Below are positions 1 to 7,406 of a DNA stretch of 55,226 bases, piece by piece (position 1 is the first letter of the stretch; each line of letters starts with the position of its first letter). Made by a program: the position numbers and the translations under genes. The stretch lies in NCBI RefSeq assembly GCF_009708175.1, contig NZ_WMBB01000023.1, positions 1-55,226 of the forward strand. The letters are read 5' to 3'. The notes under the pieces are model-generated. The model had not been told where the DNA came from. It ran no database searches and saw nothing but the letters and a program-made list of their open reading frames with translations. This DNA is from Nocardia aurantiaca (GTDB taxonomy: Bacteria; Actinomycetota; Actinomycetes; Mycobacteriales; Mycobacteriaceae).

Positions 1-7
1 CGCACCA

Positions 8-77
8 GAAAGGTGCTCCTCACACTGCGTACTTCGATCTTCAGCAAATCGAATTATCGCAGTTCAGAGCACCTTTC
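8..77. repeat. 11-bp inverted repeat at window edge, possible IS end
   Basis: GAAAGGTGCTC at 8-18 is repeated exactly inverted at 67-77, with 48 nt between. The segment is AT-richer than its surroundings and contains no gene that I recognise. It could be the end of an insertion sequence cut by the window edge, or a regulatory dyad. The rest of 78-340 shows nothing recognisable. Confidence 0.3.
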
Positions 78-340
78 GCCATTTCTACGCGACGACCAGC
101 TCAACCGCCATGATTGGCCGAGGTTAGAGACTGGTGTCAGGATCGGATCCCGGCCAGGGTTTGATCCAGGTGCCCGGTGGGATGCTCCCAATATTCGGCT
201 GCCCGCCATCTGATTTGGCGTGGCTCTCTACTGGCTTGCCTCCCATCGGGTCCCGCGGAGGTTCGTTCATGCTGCCGATCATCGCGCGCTGGCGACCGTT
301 GCCGGTGTGGAAGCCCGATGTTCGCCAGCGCTGCGGGCGA

Positions 341-1042
341 TCACGGCACGAGACTGCGCAGTCGCCGACCGTGTTCGGCGCGGATGAAGTCCCTTGCCAC
401 GCTGTCGTATTCCCCGGCCCGCTGAGGCGGGACGCGGTATAGCCACCATCCTCGCGGCGGAACCACCAGCAGGATCTGACCATCGGGGTCCGGCACTGCT
501 CGGCGAACATGGTCGCCGACGTCGCCGAAGACGTCCGCCATGAGATCGAGCCACTCCAGCAGATCTGCGCGCGCTTCTGCTGGGGTGGCGAAGGACATCG
601 ACGCCGAGGCTGTCACGCTGATGCCATCGATGTCGTCGCGCATCATCGAGTTCCGTGGATCAAAGGTCCGGACCTCGACCCAATACCATGGCCGCTGCTC
701 GACCGGGGTCGGCGTAAAACGCGGGGCGGCACCAGGATCGGTCTGGTGCGGGCGTGGGTGCGGTCGGCGGAGAACACGGTTCTCGACCGTGACTCCGGCC
801 ACCACAACCGCGACACACACGATGACACCCAGCGCGGGAGTGCCGGACACCGCACCGATCCCGCCACCGGCGCCGAGCGCGGCGACGGACATGAGCACTC
901 GCCACGGCCTAACCCAGAACAATTCCCGCCCCCTGCTTTTGACGATCTTGCACGCAATCCTAGCCGTCCCCGGCCGCCACAGTCGTGGACGCGGCCATGT
1001 CGTAGGCGGCCCCAGCACCAACGATCCGAACGGCGACAACAT
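341..1042 (-). CDS. hypothetical membrane-anchored protein
   Basis: A 233-residue product of unknown function. Residues about 50-80 form one or two closely spaced hydrophobic segments rich in Gly, Ala and Val (MSVAALGAGGGIG onward). A soluble C-terminal domain of about 130 residues follows, with a Trp-rich strand (RPWYWVEVR) and a later WWLYRVP motif. The first 40 residues look atypical and lack a ribosome binding site, so the true start may lie nearer Met51 at 892. I see no family match. It is called because the third-position GC is strong and the C-terminus looks like folded protein. Its operon context is unclear: it is followed downstream only by the window edge and preceded by a 387-bp non-coding gap. 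Confidence 0.55.
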   Translation of the reverse strand: MLSPFGSLVLGPPTTWPRPRLWRPGTARIACKIVKSRGRELFWVRPWRVLMSVAALGAGGGIGAVSGTPALGVIVCVAVVVAGVTVENRVLRRPHPRPHQTDPGAAPRFTPTPVEQRPWYWVEVRTFDPRNSMMRDDIDGISVTASASMSFATPAEARADLLEWLDLMADVFGDVGDHVRRAVPDPDGQILLVVPPRGWWLYRVPPQRAGEYDSVARDFIRAEHGRRLRSLVP

Positions 1043-1322
1043 CGGCGAGTGGCTGGTCGGAATCGACGACCAGGACCCAGCTGGCGCAGCTGGTGAGTAC
1101 CTGCCGGCAGGAGTAGATCAGGTGTCGGCGTCGGCCGCCGTTCATCGTCCGTGCCGTCCGAGCGCCGCGACGCCGTGGGCGCTATTCCGACTACCCGAAT
1201 ACCGGCCCCTGCCAGTCAGGGACCCCATACCGATCTCGACCGGACTCATGCCCTGGTCGAGCGACTCTCGGCACCGTTGCTTCTTATCTCGCTACTGCTC
1301 GCCTTGGCCCCAGTGCTGCGCT

Positions 1323-1343
1323 GAGCCGAGATAGCCTCGGCTC
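1323..1343 (-). terminator. hairpin downstream of the kinase gene
   Basis: GAGCCGAG at 1323-1330 pairs with CTCGGCTC at 1336-1343 around a 5-nt loop. It lies about 90 nt past the kinase stop codon. There is no T-tract. The rest of 1043-1429 holds nothing I recognise. Confidence 0.35.
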
Positions 1344-1429
1344 GTTAGTCTCGCCGACCCGCGCGGCCGATTCCGAACGCGCAAGCGCGCTTGAAACTCG
1401 CAGGTGAGCTGCCGCGTCGTAGCGCACCG

Positions 1430-3352
1430 TCACGCCCGCGGGATCACCGACACCGTGTTGTCGGTGTTCGTGACGTAGACGGTGTGGGTGCCGGGATCCA
1501 CCGCCACACCATGTGGATGTTTGCCGACGGGGATGGTGGCGGTGACGGCGCGGGTGGCGGTGTCGATCACCGACACCGTGTCGTCGTCGTTGGTGACGTA
1601 GGCAGTGTGGGTGCCGGGGTCCACCGCCACACCCATCGGAAAAACCCCGGCGCGGATGGTGGCGGTGACGGCGCGGGTCGTGGTGTCGATCACCGACACC
1701 GTCGCGTCGTTGTGGTAGGTGAGGTAGGCGGTGTGGGTGCCGGGATCCACCGCCACACCCTCCGGATCTTTACCGACGGGGATGGTGGCGGTGACGGCGC
1801 GGGTGGCGGTGTCGATCACCGACACCGTCGCGTCGCTGTTGTTGGTGGTGTAGGCGGTGTGGGTGCCGGGATCCACCGCCACACCCTCCGGATCTTTACC
1901 GACGGGGATGGTGGCGGTGACGGCGTGGGTGGTGGTGTCGATCACCGACACCGTGTTGTCGCCGTCGCCGTAATTGGTGACGTAGGCGTTGTGGGTGCCG
2001 GGATCCATCGCCACACCCATCGGATTTTTGCCGACGGGGATGGTGGCGGTGACGGCGCGGGTGGTGGTGTCGATCACCGACACCGTGTTGTCGCTGTAGC
2101 TGGTGACGTAGGCGGTGTGGGTGTCGGGATCCACCGCCACACCCATCGGATTTTTGCCGACGGGGATGGTGGCGGTGACGGCGTGGGTGGTGGTGTCGAT
2201 CACCGACACCGTGTTGTCACCTTTGGTGATATAGGCGGTGTGGGTGCCGGGATCGACCGCGATGCCCAACACACCCCCGGCCGGGACGGCTATGAGGGTC
2301 GGGGAGGCGGTGAGTGGCTGGCTATGTGGGCTGGTGTCCTTCAGCACCCAGTAACCGATGGCCAAAACGGTCACAGCCGCAATCCCCAACGCGGGGAGGA
2401 CAACCCGATAGCTCGAGGAAGGGCTCGGAGGAACGGGAATCGGCGCGGCCCTCGCAAGTTCCACAGAATGTACCGGCTGTGGGTCGGCCAGCCTCGGGCC
2501 TGGATTGACCTGGGTCGCAACCAGCCGCGGCGCGGCCGAGGCAGACGCGAGGCACGCGGCGGCCAGCTCGCCGGCCGTCTGGTACCGCTGGTCGGGGTCC
2601 TTGGCCAAGCCGCGGGCGATCACCGCGTCGAACCCGGTCCCGACCTCGGGCCGCAGAAGGCTGGGCCGGGGAGGCGGCTGGGTCAGATGCGCGGCGATGT
2701 GCTGTTCGACACCGGCCGCGGGGAACGGAGGACGACCGGTCAGCAGTTCGAACGCCACACACGCCAGGGCGTACACATCCGCGCGTGCATCGGCGATGCC
2801 GGTGGTGAACCGTTCGGGCGCCATGTAGGCGAAGGTGCCGATCGTGGAACCGATGCTGGTCAAACCGGTTTCCCCGGCCGCGCGGGCGATCCCGAAATCG
2901 ATCAGATACACGAACCCGTTCGCGGTGATGAACAGGTTCGACGGTTTCACATCCCGGTGCACCAAACCTGCCGCATGCGCGGCCTGCAGAGCGGCCGCCG
3001 CCTGCGTGAGCACCGACACCGCATCCGTGACCGCCATCGGACCCGACCGCGCCAGCAGCGCATCGACCCCCTCACCGTCGAGGAACTGCATACACATGAA
3101 CAGGTGGCCCTCGATCTGGCCATAGTCGAAGATCGGCACCACATGCGGGTCGCCCAGCGCCGCAGCAGTTTTGGCTTCCCGGCGGAACCGTTCCCGGAAC
3201 ACCGGATCCGCCGCGATATGCGCGTGCAGCACCTTCACTGCCACCACCCGATCGGTCCCGGTATCGAAGGCCCGATACACCTGCCCCATCCCGCCCTCAC
3301 CGAGCAGCTGCTGCAGCACGTACCGGCCGAACCGCGTCCCCTCTACCGACAC
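1430..3352 (-). CDS. transmembrane Ser/Thr protein kinase with YVTN beta-propeller sensor
   Basis: 640 residues. The N-terminal Hanks-type kinase (residues 8-270) has the Gly-rich loop GEGGMGQVY, catalytic Lys40, HRD at 132-134, DFG at 152-154 and APE at 178-180, so it should be active. A Pro-rich juxtamembrane stretch leads to one membrane segment at about 315-337. The extracytoplasmic part (353-640) is seven near-identical repeats of about 42 residues with the core VAVDPGTHTAYVT and TVSVIDTTT, typical of YVTN/YncE propellers. The last repeat stops early and an extra strand precedes the first, which suggests ring closure. Topology resembles mycobacterial PknD, but PknD has a six-bladed NHL propeller. 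Start GTG 3352 follows a GGGGAGGG ribosome site. The ligand and phospho-substrates are unknown, and the gene stands alone. Confidence 0.93.
   Translation of the reverse strand: MSVEGTRFGRYVLQQLLGEGGMGQVYRAFDTGTDRVVAVKVLHAHIAADPVFRERFRREAKTAAALGDPHVVPIFDYGQIEGHLFMCMQFLDGEGVDALLARSGPMAVTDAVSVLTQAAAALQAAHAAGLVHRDVKPSNLFITANGFVYLIDFGIARAAGETGLTSIGSTIGTFAYMAPERFTTGIADARADVYALACVAFELLTGRPPFPAAGVEQHIAAHLTQPPPRPSLLRPEVGTGFDAVIARGLAKDPDQRYQTAGELAAACLASASAAPRLVATQVNPGPRLADPQPVHSVELARAAPIPVPPSPSSSYRVVLPALGIAAVTVLAIGYWVLKDTSPHSQPLTASPTLIAVPAGGVLGIAVDPGTHTAYITKGDNTVSVIDTTTHAVTATIPVGKNPMGVAVDPDTHTAYVTSYSDNTVSVIDTTTRAVTATIPVGKNPMGVAMDPGTHNAYVTNYGDGDNTVSVIDTTTHAVTATIPVGKDPEGVAVDPGTHTAYTTNNSDATVSVIDTATRAVTATIPVGKDPEGVAVDPGTHTAYLTYHNDATVSVIDTTTRAVTATIRAGVFPMGVAVDPGTHTAYVTNDDDTVSVIDTATRAVTATIPVGKHPHGVAVDPGTHTVYVTNTDNTVSVIPRA
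1433..2275 (-). repeat. seven tandem propeller-coding repeats (about 126-132 bp each)
   Basis: The DNA encoding the kinase propeller is itself an array of highly similar units, for example GTGTCGATCACCGACACCGT recurring on the + strand at about 1560, 1687, 1810, 1937, 2068 and 2196. Such an array can change copy number by recombination. It also produces a long spurious antisense reading frame. Confidence 0.85.
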
Positions 3353-3582
3353 CCTTACCCTCCCCGCCAGCCGCGGCCCGCCTTACCGGCCAAGCCGCAC
3401 AACACATCCCGCACATCATCACACCCACTCGCCCGGCAAGCAGCACGCCGGGCTCCCCGCATAACCAGCACCCCGACTTCGCAACACGCTTTCCGACACG
3501 GCATCCGAACCACAATCCTGCCGATTCATGCTCGGGCGCTGGGGTGTTGGGAACCGATCGATTCTCGACACTCAAGCGGTAA

Positions 3583-3819
3583 GAGGACTGGCCGGCGAAA
3601 GACTCGATCGTCCGAGTCGGCCCACTTCCTGACTCCTCCGGTCGCCGCGAGGCCATGCGGCAGGCCCGGGCGATCGGCGCGGGCACCGCCAGCCGTGCCG
3701 CACCGGAGTACCAGGGGCTCGGACTCGGAACAGCGATCGTCGATCGGCTGCTGGTGTGGGCGGCCAATCGGTCGATTCCGCCAGGGCGCAGCCGGGGACT
3801 GCGGCGACGGGTGGGCTGA
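3583..3819 (+). pseudogene. possible GNAT acetyltransferase fragment
   Basis: One frame encodes APEYQGLGLGTAIVDRLLVW, which resembles the acetyl-CoA binding motif A of GNAT enzymes (PxYQGxGLGxxLxxxLxxWA). Only about 75 residues are open, there is no good start, and the rest of the fold is missing. It would be a relic if real. It partly overlaps the end of the methyltransferase relic on the other strand, so one of the two may be coincidental. Confidence 0.3.
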
Positions 3820-3976
3820 CGGCGTTGCCGTAGCCGCGGGCCTGGGTTCGTTTGTCGCCGAAGGCTTTGAACTCGTCGGGGAAGGCCATGCCGGCGCGGA
3901 TCTCGCAATGCTTTATCTGCTGCTCAGCGAAGAATCGCCGTGTCCACCTGCATGTTTGCGTGGTGGACAGCGTCAT
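3760..3976 (-). pseudogene. C-terminal relic of a DNA cytosine-5 methyltransferase
   Basis: The translated stretch IRAGMAFPDEFKAFGDKRTQ followed by ARGYGNAVSPPVAA matches the end of C5 cytosine methyltransferases, where motif IX/X reads RxxGNAVxPPVA. The N-terminal catalytic part with the PC motif and the target recognition domain is absent, and the reading frame decays downstream into low-information sequence. No restriction endonuclease gene lies nearby. In actinobacteria such methyltransferases are common on phages and mobile elements. Nothing else is recognised in 3353-4129. Confidence 0.6.
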
Positions 3977-4129
3977 CGATGTGGATGTTTCCGAGCGTGT
4001 CGGTCCTGGACTGGTGAGATCGCGAAATCACTTGTCGTTGGCGCCACGGCGTCCCTGCCGCAGGAACCCTGATGTCGCCCGCTCGGCACGGGTCTAATCC
4101 ACTGAGTGACGGGAGGTTTTCCTGCGACG

Positions 4130-5239
4130 ATGAGAGCCGTGAGCACGCCTGTACCGCGTCGACGGCTTAGCCGCGTCACTGGGGGATTGAGACGACCAGA
4201 GCAGCCTCCCTCGACTCCGCCCGTCCCGGAACCGGACACACCAGGGCCGGAACCCGAATCTTCGCCGAGCCGCCTCGACCGCCTCGGCAGGGGGATCGGC
4301 AGGGCGGCGACGTGGGATGGCTGGCTGAAGCTCGGCGCGGTCGTCACCGCTGTCGGTGTGCTGGTCGGTTTCTGGTTCACAAACCATTCACTCCAAGCAA
4401 CGGGCAAGCAATACGAGATTTCTCGCCAAACCGAAATAACAGACAGATTCACGAAAGCAGTGGCAGCCCTGGACAGTCCAACAATAAATTCAAGACTAGG
4501 AGGCATCTATTCATTGGAACAGCTTGCGGTCGACTCTGCCGAAGTGCGCACCACAGTTTTCGAGGTGTTGTCGGCTTACATACGAGATAAAGCGCACATA
4601 AAATCTCCCGGCGAATGTGACACCAATCAGGAGTTGGGTGAAGATATCAGGACGGCTCTGACCGTCATAGGCAGACGCAAACCGCAAAGCAGAATAGAGA
4701 TATCATTGACGGGTACCTGCCTGCCCAATGCGAATTTTAGTGAAGGAAATTGGTACGATGTGAACTTCCAGGAATCGAATCTAGCAAATGCAAACTTTTC
4801 CAATGCGAAGTTTTCCCTACCCGACGCGCCGCGGGATGACGCGCATACTATAATCAACATGCCATTCCGTAACACTGTACTCGCAAACTCGATATTCTCG
4901 TACTCTGACCTTTACGGAATATGGTTCGACACCGCGGACGCTCGCGGAGCACGCTTCGATCGCAGTGACATGACAAGCGCGAGAGTCACCGGCTCCGACC
5001 TTACAGGCGCCGAACTGGTTGGTGTCAACTTTACCGACGCCTGCTTTTCGCAGAGCAACCTCGATGAGGCCGATTTCGGAGAATTCTTAAACATGGGGGT
5101 CGCTGGGATAATGCGGGTCGAACCGCAAATCGACACGGCGAAATTTTACGACGACAGACATCAAGGTACCCAGTGGCCGGCCAGTTTTACGCCATCCCCG
5201 GACATCGACGACTCACAACCGGGGACGGTTTGTGATTGA
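4130..5239 (+). CDS. pentapeptide-repeat membrane protein
   Basis: About 369 residues from ATG 4130. GGGAGG at 4111-4116 lies 13 nt upstream; GTG 4106 is an alternative start. A Pro-rich cytoplasmic N-terminus (to about 60) precedes one membrane segment (LGAVVTAVGVLVGFWF), then a helical region with FTKAVAALDS and RLGGIYSLEQLA, which is typical of actinobacterial pentapeptide proteins. The C-terminal half has A(N/D)LxX repeats: NANFSEG, ANANFSNAKF, ANSIFSYSDL, ARGARFDRSDM, TGAELVGVNF, NLDEADF. These form a right-handed quadrilateral helix in the family. From about 4380 the codons turn AT-rich (AAA, AAT, ATA), unlike the flanking genes, which suggests horizontal acquisition. Partner and function are unknown. 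Confidence 0.85.
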   Translation: MRAVSTPVPRRRLSRVTGGLRRPEQPPSTPPVPEPDTPGPEPESSPSRLDRLGRGIGRAATWDGWLKLGAVVTAVGVLVGFWFTNHSLQATGKQYEISRQTEITDRFTKAVAALDSPTINSRLGGIYSLEQLAVDSAEVRTTVFEVLSAYIRDKAHIKSPGECDTNQELGEDIRTALTVIGRRKPQSRIEISLTGTCLPNANFSEGNWYDVNFQESNLANANFSNAKFSLPDAPRDDAHTIINMPFRNTVLANSIFSYSDLYGIWFDTADARGARFDRSDMTSARVTGSDLTGAELVGVNFTDACFSQSNLDEADFGEFLNMGVAGIMRVEPQIDTAKFYDDRHQGTQWPASFTPSPDIDDSQPGTVCD

Positions 5240-5696
5240 TCCAAGTCGAAGCTCTCGAGGGCAACATCCGCGCGTAGTGGCCGTGGATAACCGACCGTTG
5301 GTGAGCTTGAGCCGTCGGGCTTTCCCTTGACTCTTTGAATCCTGCCTGGACACTGCGATCCAGGCGCGTCGCTGCTTTGAATACCAGTATTGACGCGGCA
5401 TCACCGACTGGTGAGCTGGCGCGCTCGCGTATTCAACTGTCGACTTATCTATTCGCAGCGGTTCGCGGTCTGGGCAAGATCGTGAGAGCGGGTTCTGGCG
5501 TGCGTTTGTTGAAGTGGGCGATCGTTTTCCGAACGCCGCCACCACGCTGACGGCGCTGTCCGCGCGGTACTGCGACACGGCCAGGGCAATCCGGTAGAAG
5601 CCAACCGAAACTGCTTGCAACGCTCGACGGCTCGGCTCCCGTGTAACCGGTATTGGGCGATCCACTTCGGGTTGCCCCCTTATACGGAGGTTGTTG
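5240..5696. other. intergenic gap, no gene recognised
   Basis: About 457 nt of mixed composition. Short open frames exist on both strands but lack ribosome sites and protein-like motifs. The last part contains the GGAGG ribosome site (5686-5690) of the sigma-factor gene. Confidence 0.5.
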
Positions 5697-6422
5697 ATGC
5701 CGAAATATCTGGAGCCCAACGAGAAGACGCTGACCCTCGCCGGGCAGAAGCTCTCCGCGGAGCTCTACGATCCGGCGGTCGGTGCGATGCTCGGCTGGCT
5801 CGCCGCCGGCGACGTCGCCCGCCACTCGCGCTACGGGGAACTGTCGCAGGTCGTCCTCAACACCGCCCAGGGCGACCGCTTCCTGCGCGAGGACATCGCC
5901 ATCGAGACCTTCGTGCGCGCCCTGGTGCCCTTCCTGCGCCGCCTCGACCGCGGCGACTTCGACGCGAACGGGGCCGCATCGGTCACTACCTTCTTCATCG
6001 GCGCCTGCCGCAACCGCATCGGCGAGGTGGTCTGGTCCCACCACACCCGCATCATGGAGCTGCGCGCCGACACCGAGGAACTGCTCGACCGCGCCCGCAA
6101 CACCGCCATCGGCCCCGATACCGTCGACGGGTTCGAACTCGCCCGCGACCTGCTGCTCGAAGCTCCCCGTAACCTGCGCTCGGTGCTGCTGCTGGTGATC
6201 TACGAGGGCACCACCCTCGCCGAGGCCGCCAAGCGGGTGGGCGTCAAGCCCACCACGATCCGCTCGCAGCTCATGCGCTACAAGAACCGCATCGCCTGGC
6301 TGCACTTCCGCCGCGTGCTCGAAATCCCCGAAGCCACCGGCCTCGGCCAGTGGGCCAGGAACACCGTCGAAGAGCGCAAGATCGTCGCCGAAGCACGCCG
6401 CACAAAGCAGTCCGCCGCATGA
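5697..6422 (+). CDS. sigma-70 family (ECF-like) RNA polymerase sigma factor
   Basis: 241 residues from ATG 5697, six nt after GGAGG; upstream in-frame TTG codons are less likely. The C-terminal region 4 is clear: EGTTLAEAAKRVGVKPTTIR is a sigma-4 helix-turn-helix, followed by SQLMRYKNRIAW. The middle part, SVTTFFIGACRNRIGEV, resembles region 2 (the TWLxGIARNRxxD motif of ECF factors) but is divergent. The N-terminal 50 residues and a C-terminal basic tail of about 40 are extra. No anti-sigma factor is adjacent. It is followed by two small coupled genes that could be its targets or partners. An alternative is a sigma-like regulator that does not bind core polymerase. Confidence 0.8.
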   Translation: MPKYLEPNEKTLTLAGQKLSAELYDPAVGAMLGWLAAGDVARHSRYGELSQVVLNTAQGDRFLREDIAIETFVRALVPFLRRLDRGDFDANGAASVTTFFIGACRNRIGEVVWSHHTRIMELRADTEELLDRARNTAIGPDTVDGFELARDLLLEAPRNLRSVLLLVIYEGTTLAEAAKRVGVKPTTIRSQLMRYKNRIAWLHFRRVLEIPEATGLGQWARNTVEERKIVAEARRTKQSAA

Positions 6423-6440
6423 AAACTGCTGTGCGCCAAC

Positions 6441-6471
6441 ATCTCTCGCGAATACTACGGTCGTGAGAGAT
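6441..6471. promoter_or_regulatory. inverted repeat upstream of the peptide genes
   Basis: ATCTCTCGCGA at 6441-6451 faces TCGTGAGAGAT at 6461-6471 (10 of 11 pairs, the odd one a possible G-U) around a 9-nt loop. It begins 19 nt past the sigma-factor stop and about 90 nt before the next start, so it may terminate the first gene or be an operator for the second. Confidence 0.5.
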
Positions 6472-6560
6472 AGATTGTGCAACATTCTCAAACTCTCTTG
6501 CCAACCTTGGTTCCGCCGGATGGTTCACCACCGAACCTCCACGGACACAAGGAGATACGC

Positions 6561-6734
6561 ATGAGCACACCGCTCACTGCCCGGCGAGGAGACGAACCCG
6601 CCCTGCGGGACCGAGGCGTCGATCGGCGAGGCCCGCCGCATACGTGCGCTGTCCCCGCCTGCGCCACCAGGCAGGGACAGCAGACCCACCTCAATACCCG
6701 CATTCCCATGACAGATCATCGAGGCAGGAAATGA
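6561..6734 (+). CDS. small orphan protein, 57 residues, coupled to the next gene
   Basis: ATG 6561 follows a strong AAGGAGA ribosome site, and its TGA overlaps the ATG of the next gene (ATGA at 6731-6734). The product is polar, Arg-rich and has two Cys (HTCAVPACATR), with no membrane segment and no family I recognise. The good ribosome site and tight coupling argue that translation through this frame is real. It could act as a leader that controls expression of the downstream peptide. Confidence 0.5.
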   Translation: MSTPLTARRGDEPALRDRGVDRRGPPHTCAVPACATRQGQQTHLNTRIPMTDHRGRK

Positions 6735-6934
6735 CTGTAACCACCCCGTCCGACCAGCCACATAACCCCCGCGAGAACGTCCCCGTTCCTCAACCGCCGG
6801 CCGACGCCGTGACGGGAGGCTCCCGCAGGACCTTCTTTACCGCGGCCACCGGCGCATTCATCGGCCGGTTTCTCGGCGACATCGCCTCCGACGCCTGCAA
6901 GGCGATGTTGCCGAAGTTCGACGACTGGTTCTAA
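6731..6934 (+). CDS. small protein with Gly-Gly and twin-arginine-like motif
   Basis: 67 residues. The N-terminal 30 are polar and Pro-rich and end in DAVTGG. The last 37 begin SRRTFFTAATGAFIGRFLGD, which matches the Tat consensus (S/T-R-R-x-F-x) before a moderately hydrophobic stretch, and end in an aromatic tail (KFDDWF). It contains one Cys. Two readings are possible: a double-glycine leader with a 37-residue cationic/amphipathic peptide, or a mini Tat substrate. Translation is coupled to the preceding 57-residue frame. I do not recognise the family. Confidence 0.55.
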   Translation: MTVTTPSDQPHNPRENVPVPQPPADAVTGGSRRTFFTAATGAFIGRFLGDIASDACKAMLPKFDDWF

Positions 6935-6950
6935 ACGCTCCCGGCCTACA

Positions 6951-6983
6951 TGGTCGGCCTAGGCTGCCAGCCCAGGCCGACCA
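6951..6983 (+). terminator. hairpin after the small-peptide gene
   Basis: TGGTCGGCCT at 6951-6960 pairs perfectly with AGGCCGACCA at 6974-6983 (13-nt loop), starting 16 nt after the stop codon. There is no T-tract, as is common in actinobacteria. Confidence 0.55.
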
Positions 6984-7024
6984 GTGTTCCAGGCGGATCA
7001 CGTATCCGCAGGTCGCGCCCCGCA

Positions 7025-7058
7025 TTGCCGCAGATAATGCCGGAATTATCTGCGGCAA
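7025..7058. promoter_or_regulatory. perfect 14-bp inverted repeat
   Basis: TTGCCGCAGATAAT at 7025-7038 and ATTATCTGCGGCAA at 7045-7058 are exact reverse complements around a 6-nt loop (GCCGGA). AT-rich cores inside such a palindrome are unusual here. It may be a second terminator, a regulator site or a mobile-element end. Other than the nearby repeats, 6984-7360 shows only weak protein-like fragments (for example IADGREITVKVLGARAEG at about 7207). Confidence 0.6.
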
Positions 7059-7273
7059 CCGCCTTGGCGCCGGATTTCGCTCCATCGCGCGGCTGGTATC
7101 GAATCATGCTGTGCCGCAGCATATTTAGATGCTAGCGCCGGATCTCGGGCAGATGCACAACTACCCCCAGGCCGTTCGCGCGGCGCACACCCGGGCGCCC
7201 GCATCGCCGATGGCCGCGAGATCACGGTGAAGGTGCTGGGCGCCCGGGCCGAGGGGCCGACGGCGACGCCTCA

Positions 7274-7313
7274 GATATCTCGGTTACGAGCGCGATATCT
7301 CGGTTACGAGCGC
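7274..7313. repeat. 20-bp direct tandem repeat, two copies
   Basis: GATATCTCGGTTACGAGCGC occurs at 7274-7293 and again exactly at 7294-7313. It sits in the non-coding gap 3' of the fadD gene, and the purpose is unknown. Confidence 0.85.
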
Positions 7314-7355
7314 GGAGGTGTTCCGAGCGGGCGGCGCCTCCGGCTTCGGGAACGA

Positions 7356-7389
7356 AAAAGGCGCTGTCGGCGGAAGTTCCACCGGCAGC
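7356..7389 (-). terminator. intrinsic terminator of the fadD operon
   Basis: On the minus strand an 11-bp stem with one mismatch (GCTGCCGGTGG against CCGCCGACAGC, one G-U pair) is followed by GCCTTTTTC. It begins 18 nt after the fadD stop and is one of the few T-tailed terminators in the window. Confidence 0.7.
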
Positions 7390-7406
7390 ACCCTTGTCGG
7401 CTCCGA

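Noticed and set aside
1433..2275. CRISPR-like periodic array
   Set aside because: The period of about 126-132 bp is coding, with no short repeat/unique spacer pattern; it is the propeller gene.
3297..3908. 203-residue minus-strand frame between kinase and methyltransferase relic
   Set aside because: Arg/Pro-rich, no motif, overlaps the kinase start region and both relics.
1391..4072. 893-residue open frame on the + strand rich in His-Arg-His and Asp-Gly repeats
   Set aside because: It is antisense to the kinase; its repeats mirror the propeller repeats and it has no start signal.
5213..5719. 168-residue minus-strand frame in the gap before the sigma factor
   Set aside because: No ribosome site or recognisable domain, and it overlaps both neighbouring genes.
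7170..7320. Possible coding fragment IADGREITVKVLGARAEG on the + strand
   Set aside because: Too short, no start signal, interrupted by the tandem repeat; noted only as a possible relic.
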